Below are positions 8,993 to 15,754 of a DNA stretch of 15,754 nucleotides, piece after piece. The DNA comes from Hepatocystis sp. ex Piliocolobus tephrosceles (lineage: Eukaryota; Apicomplexa; Aconoidasida; Haemosporida; Plasmodiidae). The notes beneath the pieces are model-generated. The model was not told where the DNA came from and searched no databases. It was given only the letters and a program-made list of their open reading frames with translations. How positions within the stretch are numbered: the first letter of the stretch is position 1; every line of letters starts with the position of its first letter. The position numbers and the translations under genes are program-made. The stretch spans positions 1-15,754 of the forward strand of contig CABPSV020000462.1 of assembly GCA_902459845.2 (NCBI GenBank). Reading direction: 5' to 3'.

Positions 8993-9056
8993 GCTTCACC
9001 GTTTGGTTGTTTCACCGTTTAATTGTTTTACTGTTTGATTGCTTCATAATTTGGTT
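8993..9056. repeat. 16-bp tandem repeat (4 diverged units)
   Basis: Units gcttcaccgtttggtt, gtttcaccgtttaatt, gttttactgtttgatt and gcttcataatttggtt, starting 136 bp after the GTPase stop codon. Confidence 0.88.
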
Positions 9057-9410
9057 GCCTTATTGTTATTTTTTTTTTTTTTTTTTACTTTTTCATTTGT
9101 AATTATTTTTATCATTTAACACATGTTTTTATTTGAAAACAAAATTACATTCTTTGGAATTAACTGTTTTTTTATTTTTATCAATAATTTTTAGCTACAT
9201 CGAATAGTAAAGAAAAACATATCCATTCATATTTTTTTTTTTTTATTTTAAGTATAACTTTGTTTTAATAAGAAACTTAAAAAAAAATAAAAAAAAAAAA
9301 AAATGCTTCATATAAAAAATACACTACAGATAAGAACAATAGCAAACAGATGGTGATTGCAATGGTGTTCCTAAAAGGGGTTGTATTATTAAGTATACCG
9401 TGCTAGCTTT

Positions 9411-9446
<36 letters not shown>

Positions 9447-9455
9447 CAATTTGTT

Positions 9456-9486
9456 AAGTAAAGCTGATGCATAATAAGCTTTACTT
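9456..9486 (+). other. Hairpin with 10-bp perfect stem followed by T-run
   Basis: Arms aagtaaagct (9456-9465) and agctttactt (9477-9486) are exactly complementary around the 11-nt loop gatgcataata. T continues to 9492. A stem followed by T resembles a Pol III-type or intrinsic stop, but T-runs are so common here that this may be chance. Transcription is not shown. Confidence 0.45.
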
Positions 9487-9594
9487 TTTTTTATAGAGTA
9501 TTCATTGTGATAAAAAAAAAAAAAAAAGGGATAAAAAAAAAAAAAAGGAATAAAATAAAAAAAAGGGATAAAATAAAAAAAAATAATGAATGGA

Positions 9595-9649
9595 TTAGCC
9601 AATAGCTAAGCGGGTAACAAAACCAATGAAGAGTTACAGCATGTGATGC
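9595..9649 (+). other. Higher-complexity island with three small consecutive stems
   Basis: ttagc/gctaa (9595-9599 with 9605-9609), gtaac/gttac (9614-9618 with 9633-9637) and gcat/atgc (9639-9642 with 9646-9649) follow one another in a stretch that is far less repetitive than its surroundings. Its end, tgatgcgtaataagct (9644-9659), repeats 9465-9480 with one mismatch. It is a candidate small structured RNA; each stem alone is weak. Confidence 0.3.
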
Positions 9650-9692
9650 GTAATAAGCTAAATTTTAAGAAAGTTTAAAAACATTGTTAGTA

Positions 9693-9708
9693 CCTCCTCC
9701 TCCCCCCC
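9693..9708 (-). other. G-rich patch on the minus strand (possible weak G-quadruplex)
   Basis: The + strand reads cctcctcctccccccc, giving a G7-AGG-AGG-AGG pattern on the minus strand, next to a run of A. A two-layer quadruplex is conceivable. It lies about 435 bp upstream of the third gene. Confidence 0.35.
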
Positions 9709-9780
9709 AAAAAAAAAAAAATAAATAAAATAAAAAATAAAAAAATAAAAAAATAAAAAATAACAAAATAACAAAATAAC

Positions 9781-9840
9781 AAAATAAAAAATAACAAAAT
9801 AAAAAATAACAAAATAAAAAATAACAAAATAAAAAATAAC
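9781..9840. repeat. 15-bp A-rich tandem repeat (4 units)
   Basis: Four identical units aaaataaaaaataac, preceded by related shorter aaaataac units. It lies upstream of the third gene and appears non-coding. Confidence 0.88.
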
Positions 9841-10143
9841 AAAACAAAATTGTGTAAGAATATTGTTAAGGCATACGTAACTGCGGGTAGACCATATCAT
9901 ATCACACACTACTAAACATTTTATTTTATTTTTTTTTATTTATTCTTATAATATATAGAATAATGCACAAATGAATAAGAACTGATATCCGTTTTTGTTA
10001 AGTGTACAACATGTGTAAAAAAAAAAAAGAAAAGAAAAAAAAAAATAAAATAAAAATAAAAAAAAAATTACGTACATATACATGTGTATATGCTTACGAT
10101 ATACCGTATACATAAATAAAACCAAAAGATGAACTAGTTGGAA

Positions 10144-13100
10144 ATGCAAAAATGCATTAATATATTTCTTTTGTTTATATTTTTTCTAGCTTTAGAAAAT
10201 TTATGCACCAAATTAAATTATAAAAAAAAAAAAGAACATTATGGATATATAACGTTATTAGTCACAAATCGTAATATTAAAAAATGTAGAAAAAACATAA
10301 ACCAAAGATATGCAAGAGTAAATAAAGAAAAAGAAAAAGAAAAGTATGAAGAATATTTTAAAGAGTTAGATAGAATATTTAATGATTGTGATTATGATGC
10401 TAAACAAGTAGAAGAAGAAGAAAAGAAAATGGAACGACAGATGGACTTAATAGGTGAAAAAGAATTACTTGAAATAAATTTTAGTAATTATGAAAACGAT
10501 CCAAGAAGTTTAGAAAATTTAGTAAAAAAAAAAGTAACTAATAAAGTTACTAATGATCAATCATTGGTAGGTAAGACAAATATATCAGAAGTGATAAATG
10601 TGTTAGATACGGAAGAACAAGGAGAAGAAAAAACAAAACAGTTAGAGTACAGTTATGACTATGATCGTATTTTTAAAAATAAAAAATTCATTCAAGAACA
10701 GATTGATTATAAAGAGAAACTTACATTACAAGATGAAAATACAAAATTAATTGAACACACAAATATAAATACACTGAATAATTTTTTAAATGATTATAAA
10801 AATGATTTTGATTTAGCTTATTATAAAGGGCGGAGAGATAAAAAATTTGGAAGGGAAGATAAAACAGATGAACTGGTTCCTAGTGAAAAAGAAAAAAATG
10901 GTCTATATGATAATATGGATAATATGGATAATATGGATAATATGGATAATATGGATAATATGGATAATATGGATAATATGGATAATATGGTTGATAATAA
11001 AATGTATGATAACCATACAGATCATAAACAAATAAATGAAAATAATAAACCTGATAAAAATGTTGCGGAGAGTAACACAGGAAGTGATCAACTAGAATCA
11101 ATCAACTTTTTTAAAAAAATAAAACAAGGATTTTATATCGAAAGAAATGATTACATAAATGATTCAGTGAAACAGATAGTAAAAGAGTACATGAATAAAA
11201 ATGATAATAATAAAAAAGGTATTGAAGAGAGTAGCATAAAATATGAAGATACAAATTATACTAACACTGATTCAAAGAACAGAGAATATTCCCAAAATTA
11301 TGAAAAAAAATTTACTAATTATATAACTAATAAAATAAAAAATGATAATAATAATAATATTATGGTAAATAAATTAATAAAAACAAATTTTATAAAAATG
11401 TTTACTTTTGATGATGAAATAAAAATAATAAATAATAAAATAAAGAAAAGTACAAATTTAAGTGAAATTTTAGATGTATTTAAAAATCACAAAAGAATAA
11501 ATATAATTAATATTATGTATTGTTTTATATATATAAACAGATTAAAAAAAATAAATATGAATGATTATATATACGATAGAAGGTTTATATATATTACAGA
11601 CTCGCTAGAATATCTGTTAAAATATTATCTTTATGCTCTTAACAACCAGATGATTAATACAAACATGCTTAAAAAGGGATTAAAAAATAATTTTTTTAAT
11701 TTATTTATTAATAATATGAAACGATTGAACAATACTATACAAAGAAACACACGCGGTAACGCAACTGACAATACACCCGGTAACGCAACCGACAATACAC
11801 CCGGTAACGCAACCGACAATACACCCGGTAACGCAACCGACAATACACCCGGTAACGCAACCGACAATACAACCAACAACGTAACCAGTAACAACCGAAT
11901 AGTCATACTGAATGATTGGAAGCTAATTTTGTTAATAAAATATATGAATAAATTAAAATTATTTCATGTAAATTTAAATATATATAATTTACTGTTTTTA
12001 TTAATATCTAAAACTTTTGAGTTGTTTAGTCTCGACTTATTAATAATTTTATTAACATATATAAATGAATATACATATTTCAATAATAAGATTCATAAAA
12101 AAATTAATATATGCATATTAAATCATTTTTTTAATTATTTAAGAATATATCCCAAAAAGTTGACAGAATTAAAATTTTATCATTTCAAAATTATTATAAC
12201 TATGTTAATAAAATACAGATATATAAATAATAATAATTTTAAAATATTATATGATTATTTTGAAAATGATATACATGAGATAATTAATACACTAGTACAG
12301 GAAAATGTAAAATTAGAAAACATAAACAATGATAACACTCAACCTAGTAATAAGGACATTAACTACATTAGCAATATTCTATTTTATGATGCAAAAACCA
12401 AAATACAAAAAGAAAATAAAAAAAAATATGAATCCTATTTAAAATATACAACAATGGTTGAAAAAAAAAAAAATGCTTACTTTTTATCTCAATTGTTACA
12501 TTATATATTACTATGTAAATATAATGAAAATAAAAAAATAATAAACGATTTAATTGATATATTTATAGATAATTTTCATTTATTTAATATAGAATATTTA
12601 TTAACTATATTTTTTAATTATGACTTGTTTCAACATGCAGAAAAAAAAAAAAAAATTTTTTTTTCTTGTAAACAAGAAATATTACATAAAAGAAGCCAAA
12701 TCAGTGATGTACAAATAAATAAAATATTATCATATATAATATATAATTATAGAAAGGGATTGTTTTATCGTGATTTTTATAAAAAATTTTATAAAAATCA
12801 GAAATATATTATATATAATAATGTACAAACATTAAAAGAGAGCTTAACACACTTTAATAAAAAACAAATAAATTTTATTCATGAAACTGATATAGGGTTA
12901 GTAAATAATAAACAAAAAAATAAATCTTCTGGTGTTGATCAACTAGGTAATACTACCTTTGCTACTACTAACCCAATAACAATAAATGAATTATTAAAAA
13001 AAAGAGAAATAATAAAAAGGTATAAAAACAATTATATACAAAACGAACAAATATTTAAAGACACTTCATTTTTGTTAGATTTTACAAACAACATTCATAT

Positions 13101-14310
13101 ATTTGTCAATTTTCGTCATGTTCATTTATTCAAACTTGTTTATAATTTATATTTACTTAGTTTACTATTTTATAATAATGTGAATATAATACATATAATT
13201 TCTGAAATATCATATAATCTGGTAGAGTCTAATATATTTACTTTTATTGATCAGTATTCATATTATTTACCTGAAGATATTTCTATTGTAATTAAAGTAT
13301 TCAAATATGTATCTTTTTTTAAAATTAATTTAATAGAAGTATGGAAAAAGTTTTTTTTTATGTTACCATTTTTTGTAAATTCATTAAATCTACAAGATAT
13401 TTACGATATTTTCTTTTTTATTCATGTCGCAAAACTGACCAATTTGAAAAGTAACGATTATGATATATATAAATTATTAACAAATAGATTGAAAAATATC
13501 TTACAAATTATTTATGAGCATGATATTAAAGAAGTTAATACTAGTCCTAATACGTATATTCTGAATATACTAGACCTTATTAGAGAAAAAGATAATAACG
13601 ACGTGAAGGACTTTGCTAGCTTATTTTTTTATAGTGTATATAAAAAGATAGTTGGAGATGTATCAGTTGGGGATGTGGCAATCGGTGATGCATCAGTTGG
13701 AGATGCACCAGTTGGACATGATCATAACGAGCGTAGTTGTGACATAAACGAAATAAATAAAAATGATTCCTTAATGGAACAAACCGAAGTAAACATTGAA
13801 GAGACACTTACAAATCCACACTCCGCCGAAAAAAAAAATACCTCTCACAAAAATAATAACATAAATGAAATGTATAAAAAAGCAAATAATATTATCTACA
13901 ATTTTAAAGATATTAGATTATTTCTTAAATATTTTTTAAAATATTATAAAAAAAATCAGAACAAATTAAATATACGAATTATTGATTACCTTTTATGGAA
14001 TTCACAATTGTTTTTTTCACAAATGAATGAAAATAAATACTATTACTATAGTAGTTATATATATGGGGCAGAAATGAATGAATATTTCCATCTGTTACGT
14101 ATGGTACTTAAAGAAAAATTATACGATGGTATAAGTATGCGTAGATGTATTAGCATATTTAAATACATAATAAATATCCAGAAAGCACATTATTTAACTA
14201 CTAATATTATGAACACGAATATTCATAACAGTTTCTTTGCAAGCTATACAGACGTAACTGACGCAAACGTTTGGGGATATATCAATAAAGTTTTTATTAA
14301 TTCTGTATAA
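10144..14310 (+). CDS. Signal-peptide helical protein, candidate apicoplast-targeted
   Basis: A single-exon ORF of 1388 residues. An in-frame TAG at 10135-10137 lies just upstream and the next in-frame ATG is 10144, so the start is well defined; the TTG at 10138 should not be used. Residues 6-18 form a hydrophobic signal core (INIFLLFIFFLAL) followed by ENLC. The next 35-40 residues are rich in Lys/Arg/Asn and nearly lack acidic residues before acidic sequence begins, the classic bipartite apicoplast leader. About residues 60-435 are charged and low-complexity, with a DNM array (256-282). Helical Leu/Ile/Asn-rich blocks follow (about 438-535, 585-715, 785-870, 980-1120), interrupted by arrays at 537-576 and 1170-1194. 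Segments such as LPEDISIVIKVFKYV and LNLQDIYDIFFFIHVAKL resemble the helical repeats of apicomplexan RAP and related organellar RNA-binding proteins, but the C-terminus shows no RAP domain I recognise. Targeting and RNA binding are inferences; a secretory destination is the alternative. Confidence 0.93.
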   Translation: MQKCINIFLLFIFFLALENLCTKLNYKKKKEHYGYITLLVTNRNIKKCRKNINQRYARVNKEKEKEKYEEYFKELDRIFNDCDYDAKQVEEEEKKMERQMDLIGEKELLEINFSNYENDPRSLENLVKKKVTNKVTNDQSLVGKTNISEVINVLDTEEQGEEKTKQLEYSYDYDRIFKNKKFIQEQIDYKEKLTLQDENTKLIEHTNINTLNNFLNDYKNDFDLAYYKGRRDKKFGREDKTDELVPSEKEKNGLYDNMDNMDNMDNMDNMDNMDNMDNMDNMVDNKMYDNHTDHKQINENNKPDKNVAESNTGSDQLESINFFKKIKQGFYIERNDYINDSVKQIVKEYMNKNDNNKKGIEESSIKYEDTNYTNTDSKNREYSQNYEKKFTNYITNKIKNDNNNNIMVNKLIKTNFIKMFTFDDEIKIINNKIKKSTNLSEILDVFKNHKRINIINIMYCFIYINRLKKINMNDYIYDRRFIYITDSLEYLLKYYLYALNNQMINTNMLKKGLKNNFFNLFINNMKRLNNTIQRNTRGNATDNTPGNATDNTPGNATDNTPGNATDNTPGNATDNTTNNVTSNNRIVILNDWKLILLIKYMNKLKLFHVNLNIYNLLFLLISKTFELFSLDLLIILLTYINEYTYFNNKIHKKINICILNHFFNYLRIYPKKLTELKFYHFKIIITMLIKYRYINNNNFKILYDYFENDIHEIINTLVQENVKLENINNDNTQPSNKDINYISNILFYDAKTKIQKENKKKYESYLKYTTMVEKKKNAYFLSQLLHYILLCKYNENKKIINDLIDIFIDNFHLFNIEYLLTIFFNYDLFQHAEKKKKIFFSCKQEILHKRSQISDVQINKILSYIIYNYRKGLFYRDFYKKFYKNQKYIIYNNVQTLKESLTHFNKKQINFIHETDIGLVNNKQKNKSSGVDQLGNTTFATTNPITINELLKKREIIKRYKNNYIQNEQIFKDTSFLLDFTNNIHIFVNFRHVHLFKLVYNLYLLSLLFYNNVNIIHIISEISYNLVESNIFTFIDQYSYYLPEDISIVIKVFKYVSFFKINLIEVWKKFFFMLPFFVNSLNLQDIYDIFFFIHVAKLTNLKSNDYDIYKLLTNRLKNILQIIYEHDIKEVNTSPNTYILNILDLIREKDNNDVKDFASLFFYSVYKKIVGDVSVGDVAIGDASVGDAPVGHDHNERSCDINEINKNDSLMEQTEVNIEETLTNPHSAEKKNTSHKNNNINEMYKKANNIIYNFKDIRLFLKYFLKYYKKNQNKLNIRIIDYLLWNSQLFFSQMNENKYYYYSSYIYGAEMNEYFHLLRMVLKEKLYDGISMRRCISIFKYIINIQKAHYLTTNIMNTNIHNSFFASYTDVTDANVWGYINKVFINSV
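10909..10989 (+). repeat. 9-bp coding repeat (DNM x9)
   Basis: Nine identical gataatatg units encode Asp-Asn-Met, residues 256-282 of the third gene's protein, followed by VDNK. Perfect identity implies recent expansion. Confidence 0.95.
11752..11871 (+). repeat. 24-bp coding repeat ([P/R]GNATDNT x5)
   Basis: Five 24-bp units encode RGNATDNT once and PGNATDNT four times (residues 537-576), then a decayed unit TNNVTSNN. A typical unit is 13/24 G+C, strikingly richer than the flanking helical coding sequence. N-A-T and N-V-T fit N-glycosylation sequons formally, though Plasmodium N-glycans are minimal. Confidence 0.94.
13651..13725 (+). repeat. 15-bp coding repeat (VGDVS-like x5)
   Basis: Units encode VGDVS, VGDVA, IGDAS, VGDAP and a decayed VGHDH (residues 1170-1194), in a G+C-richer polar insert between helical blocks. 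Confidence 0.9.
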
Positions 14311-14328
14311 CTGGAATGTCTGTTTCTG

Positions 14329-14400
14329 TATATACTTATTTATATATTTATGTATATATTTATGTATATATTTATGTATATATTTATGTATATACTTATG
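14329..14400. repeat. 12-bp tandem repeat (6 units, tatatatttatg)
   Basis: Units tatatacttatt (14329-14340), four of tatatatttatg (14341-14388) and tatatacttatg (14389-14400), starting 18 bp after the stop codon, so likely within the 3' UTR. Confidence 0.93.
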
Positions 14401-14619
14401 TGATGCTCTATGTGTGCATGTACGTGTTTTCATTTATACATTCAAATTTATTCATCCATCTAATTATTTTTTATTTTTTTTAAATAATTGAGCTTTTGTA
14501 CAAATAAATAAATATTATATATATATATATATGTATTTACATTACATAAATAAATAAAAATATATAAACGAAAAAAGTATTCTTACTTTTCATATATTCG
14601 AATATAATGCTTAAAACAT

Positions 14620-14621
<2 letters not shown>

Positions 14622-14660
<39 letters not shown>
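14622..14660. repeat. Poly(T) tract, 39 T, followed by a C7 run
   Basis: 39 T are followed by GTT and seven C (14664-14670). C7 is unusual in this A+T-rich background. Confidence 0.88.
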
Positions 14661-14661
<1 letters not shown>

Positions 14662-14947
14662 TTCCCCCCCTATAAATATTTGTATAAGTAACTCCTTTAT
14701 TATTTTATGGCTCTCTTTTACTGTTTTAATTTTGTTTTTTTTTTGATTAATTTTTAATTCTTTTTCTTTTTTTGTTACATTTTTATTAAAAAATATATAA
14801 ACACAAAAATTAAAATTTTTTTTTTTCTACATGTGTAGGACTTTCTTTCTTTTCTCTTAAAAGTTTATACAGCTTACAAGTTTATACATATGTATATTTA
14901 ATTATATTAATTAATTTTAATTATTTTTGGTACTTTTTTTTTTTTTT

Positions 14948-15020
14948 CTATCTCTTTTTTATCTTTTTTGCTTTTTTTTTCTATCTCTTTTTTATCTTTT
15001 TTGCTTTTTTTTTCTATTTC
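14948..15020. repeat. 33-bp pyrimidine repeat (2 units plus a partial third)
   Basis: Units start with ctatctctttttta at 14948 and 14981 and with ctatttc at 15014, exactly 33 bp apart. The third unit passes directly into the T6-spaced array. Confidence 0.88.
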
Positions 15021-15310
15021 TTTTTTACCTTTTTTACCTTTTTTACCTTTTTTACCTTTTTTACCTTTTTTACCTTTTTTACCTTTTTTACCTTTTTTGC
15101 TTTTTTACCTTTTTTGCTTTTTTACCTTTTTTGCTTTTTTACCTTTTTTGCTTTTTTACCTTTTTTGCTTTTTTGCTTTTTTGCTTTTTTTGCCTTCTTT
15201 ACCTTTTTTGCCTTTTTTGCATTTTTTGCCTTTTTTGCCTTTTTTGCCTTTTTGGCCTTTTTTGCCTTTTTTGCCTCCTTTGCCTTCTTTGCCGTTTTTG
15301 CCTTCTTTAT
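15021..15310. repeat. T6-spaced pyrimidine array (ACC / GC / GCC blocks)
   Basis: Eight consecutive ttttttacc units (15021-15092) lead into alternating ttttttgc and ttttttacc (15093-15160), then three ttttttgc (15161-15184), then ttttttgcc-type units with small variants to about 15310. The + strand is almost all pyrimidine, with isolated purines at regular intervals. Confidence 0.9.
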
Positions 15311-15340
15311 CTTTTTTGCATGTTTTAAACCGTTTTTGCT

Positions 15341-15425
15341 TTTTAATCCTACTTACCTTTTAATCCTACTTACCTTTCAATCCTACTTACCTTTTAATCC
15401 TATTTACTTTTTATTCCTATTTACT
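15341..15425. repeat. 17-bp tandem repeat (5 units)
   Basis: Units ttttaatcctacttacc (two), tttcaatcctacttacc, ttttaatcctatttact and ttttattcctatttact fill the interval exactly. Divergence increases toward the 3' end. Confidence 0.93.
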
Positions 15426-15586
15426 TTCTTCATCTTTTTTATTTTTTTTTATTTTATTTTTTTTTTTTATTTTGTGTGTGTGTTTGTTATGATTGTTAAA
15501 CAAAATAATATGTAATTTTTAATTATATATTTTCATTTGTTTACAAATACAATACTTGTACTAGCATATAAATTTTATTTTAGTTT

Positions 15587-15617
<31 letters not shown>

Positions 15618-15682
15618 GAATAACACTTTTTAAACAGTAATAATTCATTGATTTATGAAATGTATTTTTATTATGTGTAAAG

Positions 15683-15684
<2 letters not shown>

Positions 15685-15754
<70 letters not shown>
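15685..15754. repeat. Terminal poly(T), at least 70 T
   Basis: The window ends inside an uninterrupted T-run. The true length is unknown; it may be real intergenic poly(dA:dT) or an assembly end. Confidence 0.9.

Larger units (their letters stand above)
8858..10143. other. Intergenic region between the GTPase gene and the signal-peptide gene
   Basis: About 1.29 kb. It holds T-rich DNA with a 16-bp repeat (8993-9056), a more complex island (9310-9412), a 32-T run (9413-9444), a 10-bp-stem hairpin (9456-9486), A-rich gggataaa-type repeats (about 9510-9580), a second complex island with three small stems (9595-9649), a C-rich patch (9693-9708) and an A-rich 15-bp array (9781-9840). Open frames on the minus strand here are homopolymer shadows. 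I see no tRNA-like cloverleaf. Confidence 0.7.
14311..15754. other. Downstream non-coding region, low complexity
   Basis: About 1.44 kb after the third gene. In order: a 12-bp array (14329-14400), an A+T-rich stretch with TA repeats (about 14514-14532), a 39-T run followed by GTTCCCCCCC (14622-14670), T-rich DNA, a pyrimidine-rich nested array (14948-15310), a 17-bp array (15341-15425), a 28-T run (15590-15617) and a terminal T-run. Long frames through the pyrimidine array encode only F/L/P repeats and look spurious. No gene is supported. Confidence 0.75.

Noticed and set aside
9300..9660. tRNA, telomerase RNA or known snoRNA in the gene 2-3 gap
   Set aside because: I found no GGTTCRANNCC-type B box, no telomere-template sequence and no convincing C/D or H/ACA box set. 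Only generic hairpins are supported.
9324..9909. Minus-strand ORFs of 60-92 codons between genes 2 and 3
   Set aside because: They are made of F/Y/V/I strings read from A-rich repeats with no domain or initiation context.
10138..10143. Start of gene 3 at the TTG codon 10138
   Set aside because: A eukaryotic nuclear gene should start at ATG. ATG 10144 lies six bases on and places the signal peptide at the very N-terminus.
13800..14310. RAP domain at the C-terminus of gene 3
   Set aside because: The last 170 residues lack the conserved pattern of RAP domains that I know. Only the upstream helical repeats resemble those of RAP proteins.
14927..15515. Three overlapping 130-codon frames (F/L/P-rich) after gene 3
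   Set aside because: All three frames are open because the pyrimidine-rich array lacks stops on the + strand. The translations are pure repeats of F, L and P, so none is supported as a gene.

Overview
The window looks like a nuclear chromosome segment of a malaria parasite (genus Plasmodium) or a close haemosporidian relative. The evidence is the extreme A+T content, long poly(dA:dT) tracts between genes, long proteins rich in Asn, Lys, Ile and Tyr with low-complexity inserts, short T-rich GT-AG introns, and one protein with a signal-plus-basic leader of the apicoplast type. I cannot name the species from sequence alone.

Layout: three protein-coding genes, all on the + strand, separated by 1.3-1.8 kb of low-complexity DNA. 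(1) 2-5563: the 3' part of a very large single-exon gene whose start lies upstream of the window. It encodes a leucine/isoleucine-rich, probably all-helical protein whose helical blocks are interrupted by at least six low-complexity inserts. I do not recognise it. (2) 7331-8857: a five-exon gene encoding a 190-residue ARF/ARL-type small GTPase. I rebuilt the exons from phase, splice sites and family alignment. The P-loop, switch I threonine and G4/G5 motifs are present, but the switch II WDxGGQ motif reads WDSRYS, so the catalytic glutamine and switch glycine are absent. (3) 10144-14310: a single-exon gene for a 1388-residue protein with an N-terminal signal peptide followed by a Lys/Arg-rich stretch. 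The rest is helical blocks resembling those of organellar helical-repeat RNA-binding proteins, with no recognisable RAP domain.

The gaps hold T-runs (54 T at 6519-6572, at least 70 T at the right edge) and many short tandem arrays. They also hold a perfect 13-bp inverted repeat just after gene 1 and a cluster of TTGCAT/TGCATGCA elements upstream of the GTPase. Two higher-complexity hairpin islands sharing a 16-mer lie between genes 2 and 3, and a long pyrimidine-rich array follows gene 3.

Nothing shows the three genes working together; co-orientation is the only link. I see no tRNA, rRNA, transposon, CRISPR array or bacterial-type operon. The most interesting items are the switch-II-degenerate GTPase (with an upstream ORF overlapping its start codon), the apicoplast-candidate helical protein, and the hairpin islands at 9456-9659.
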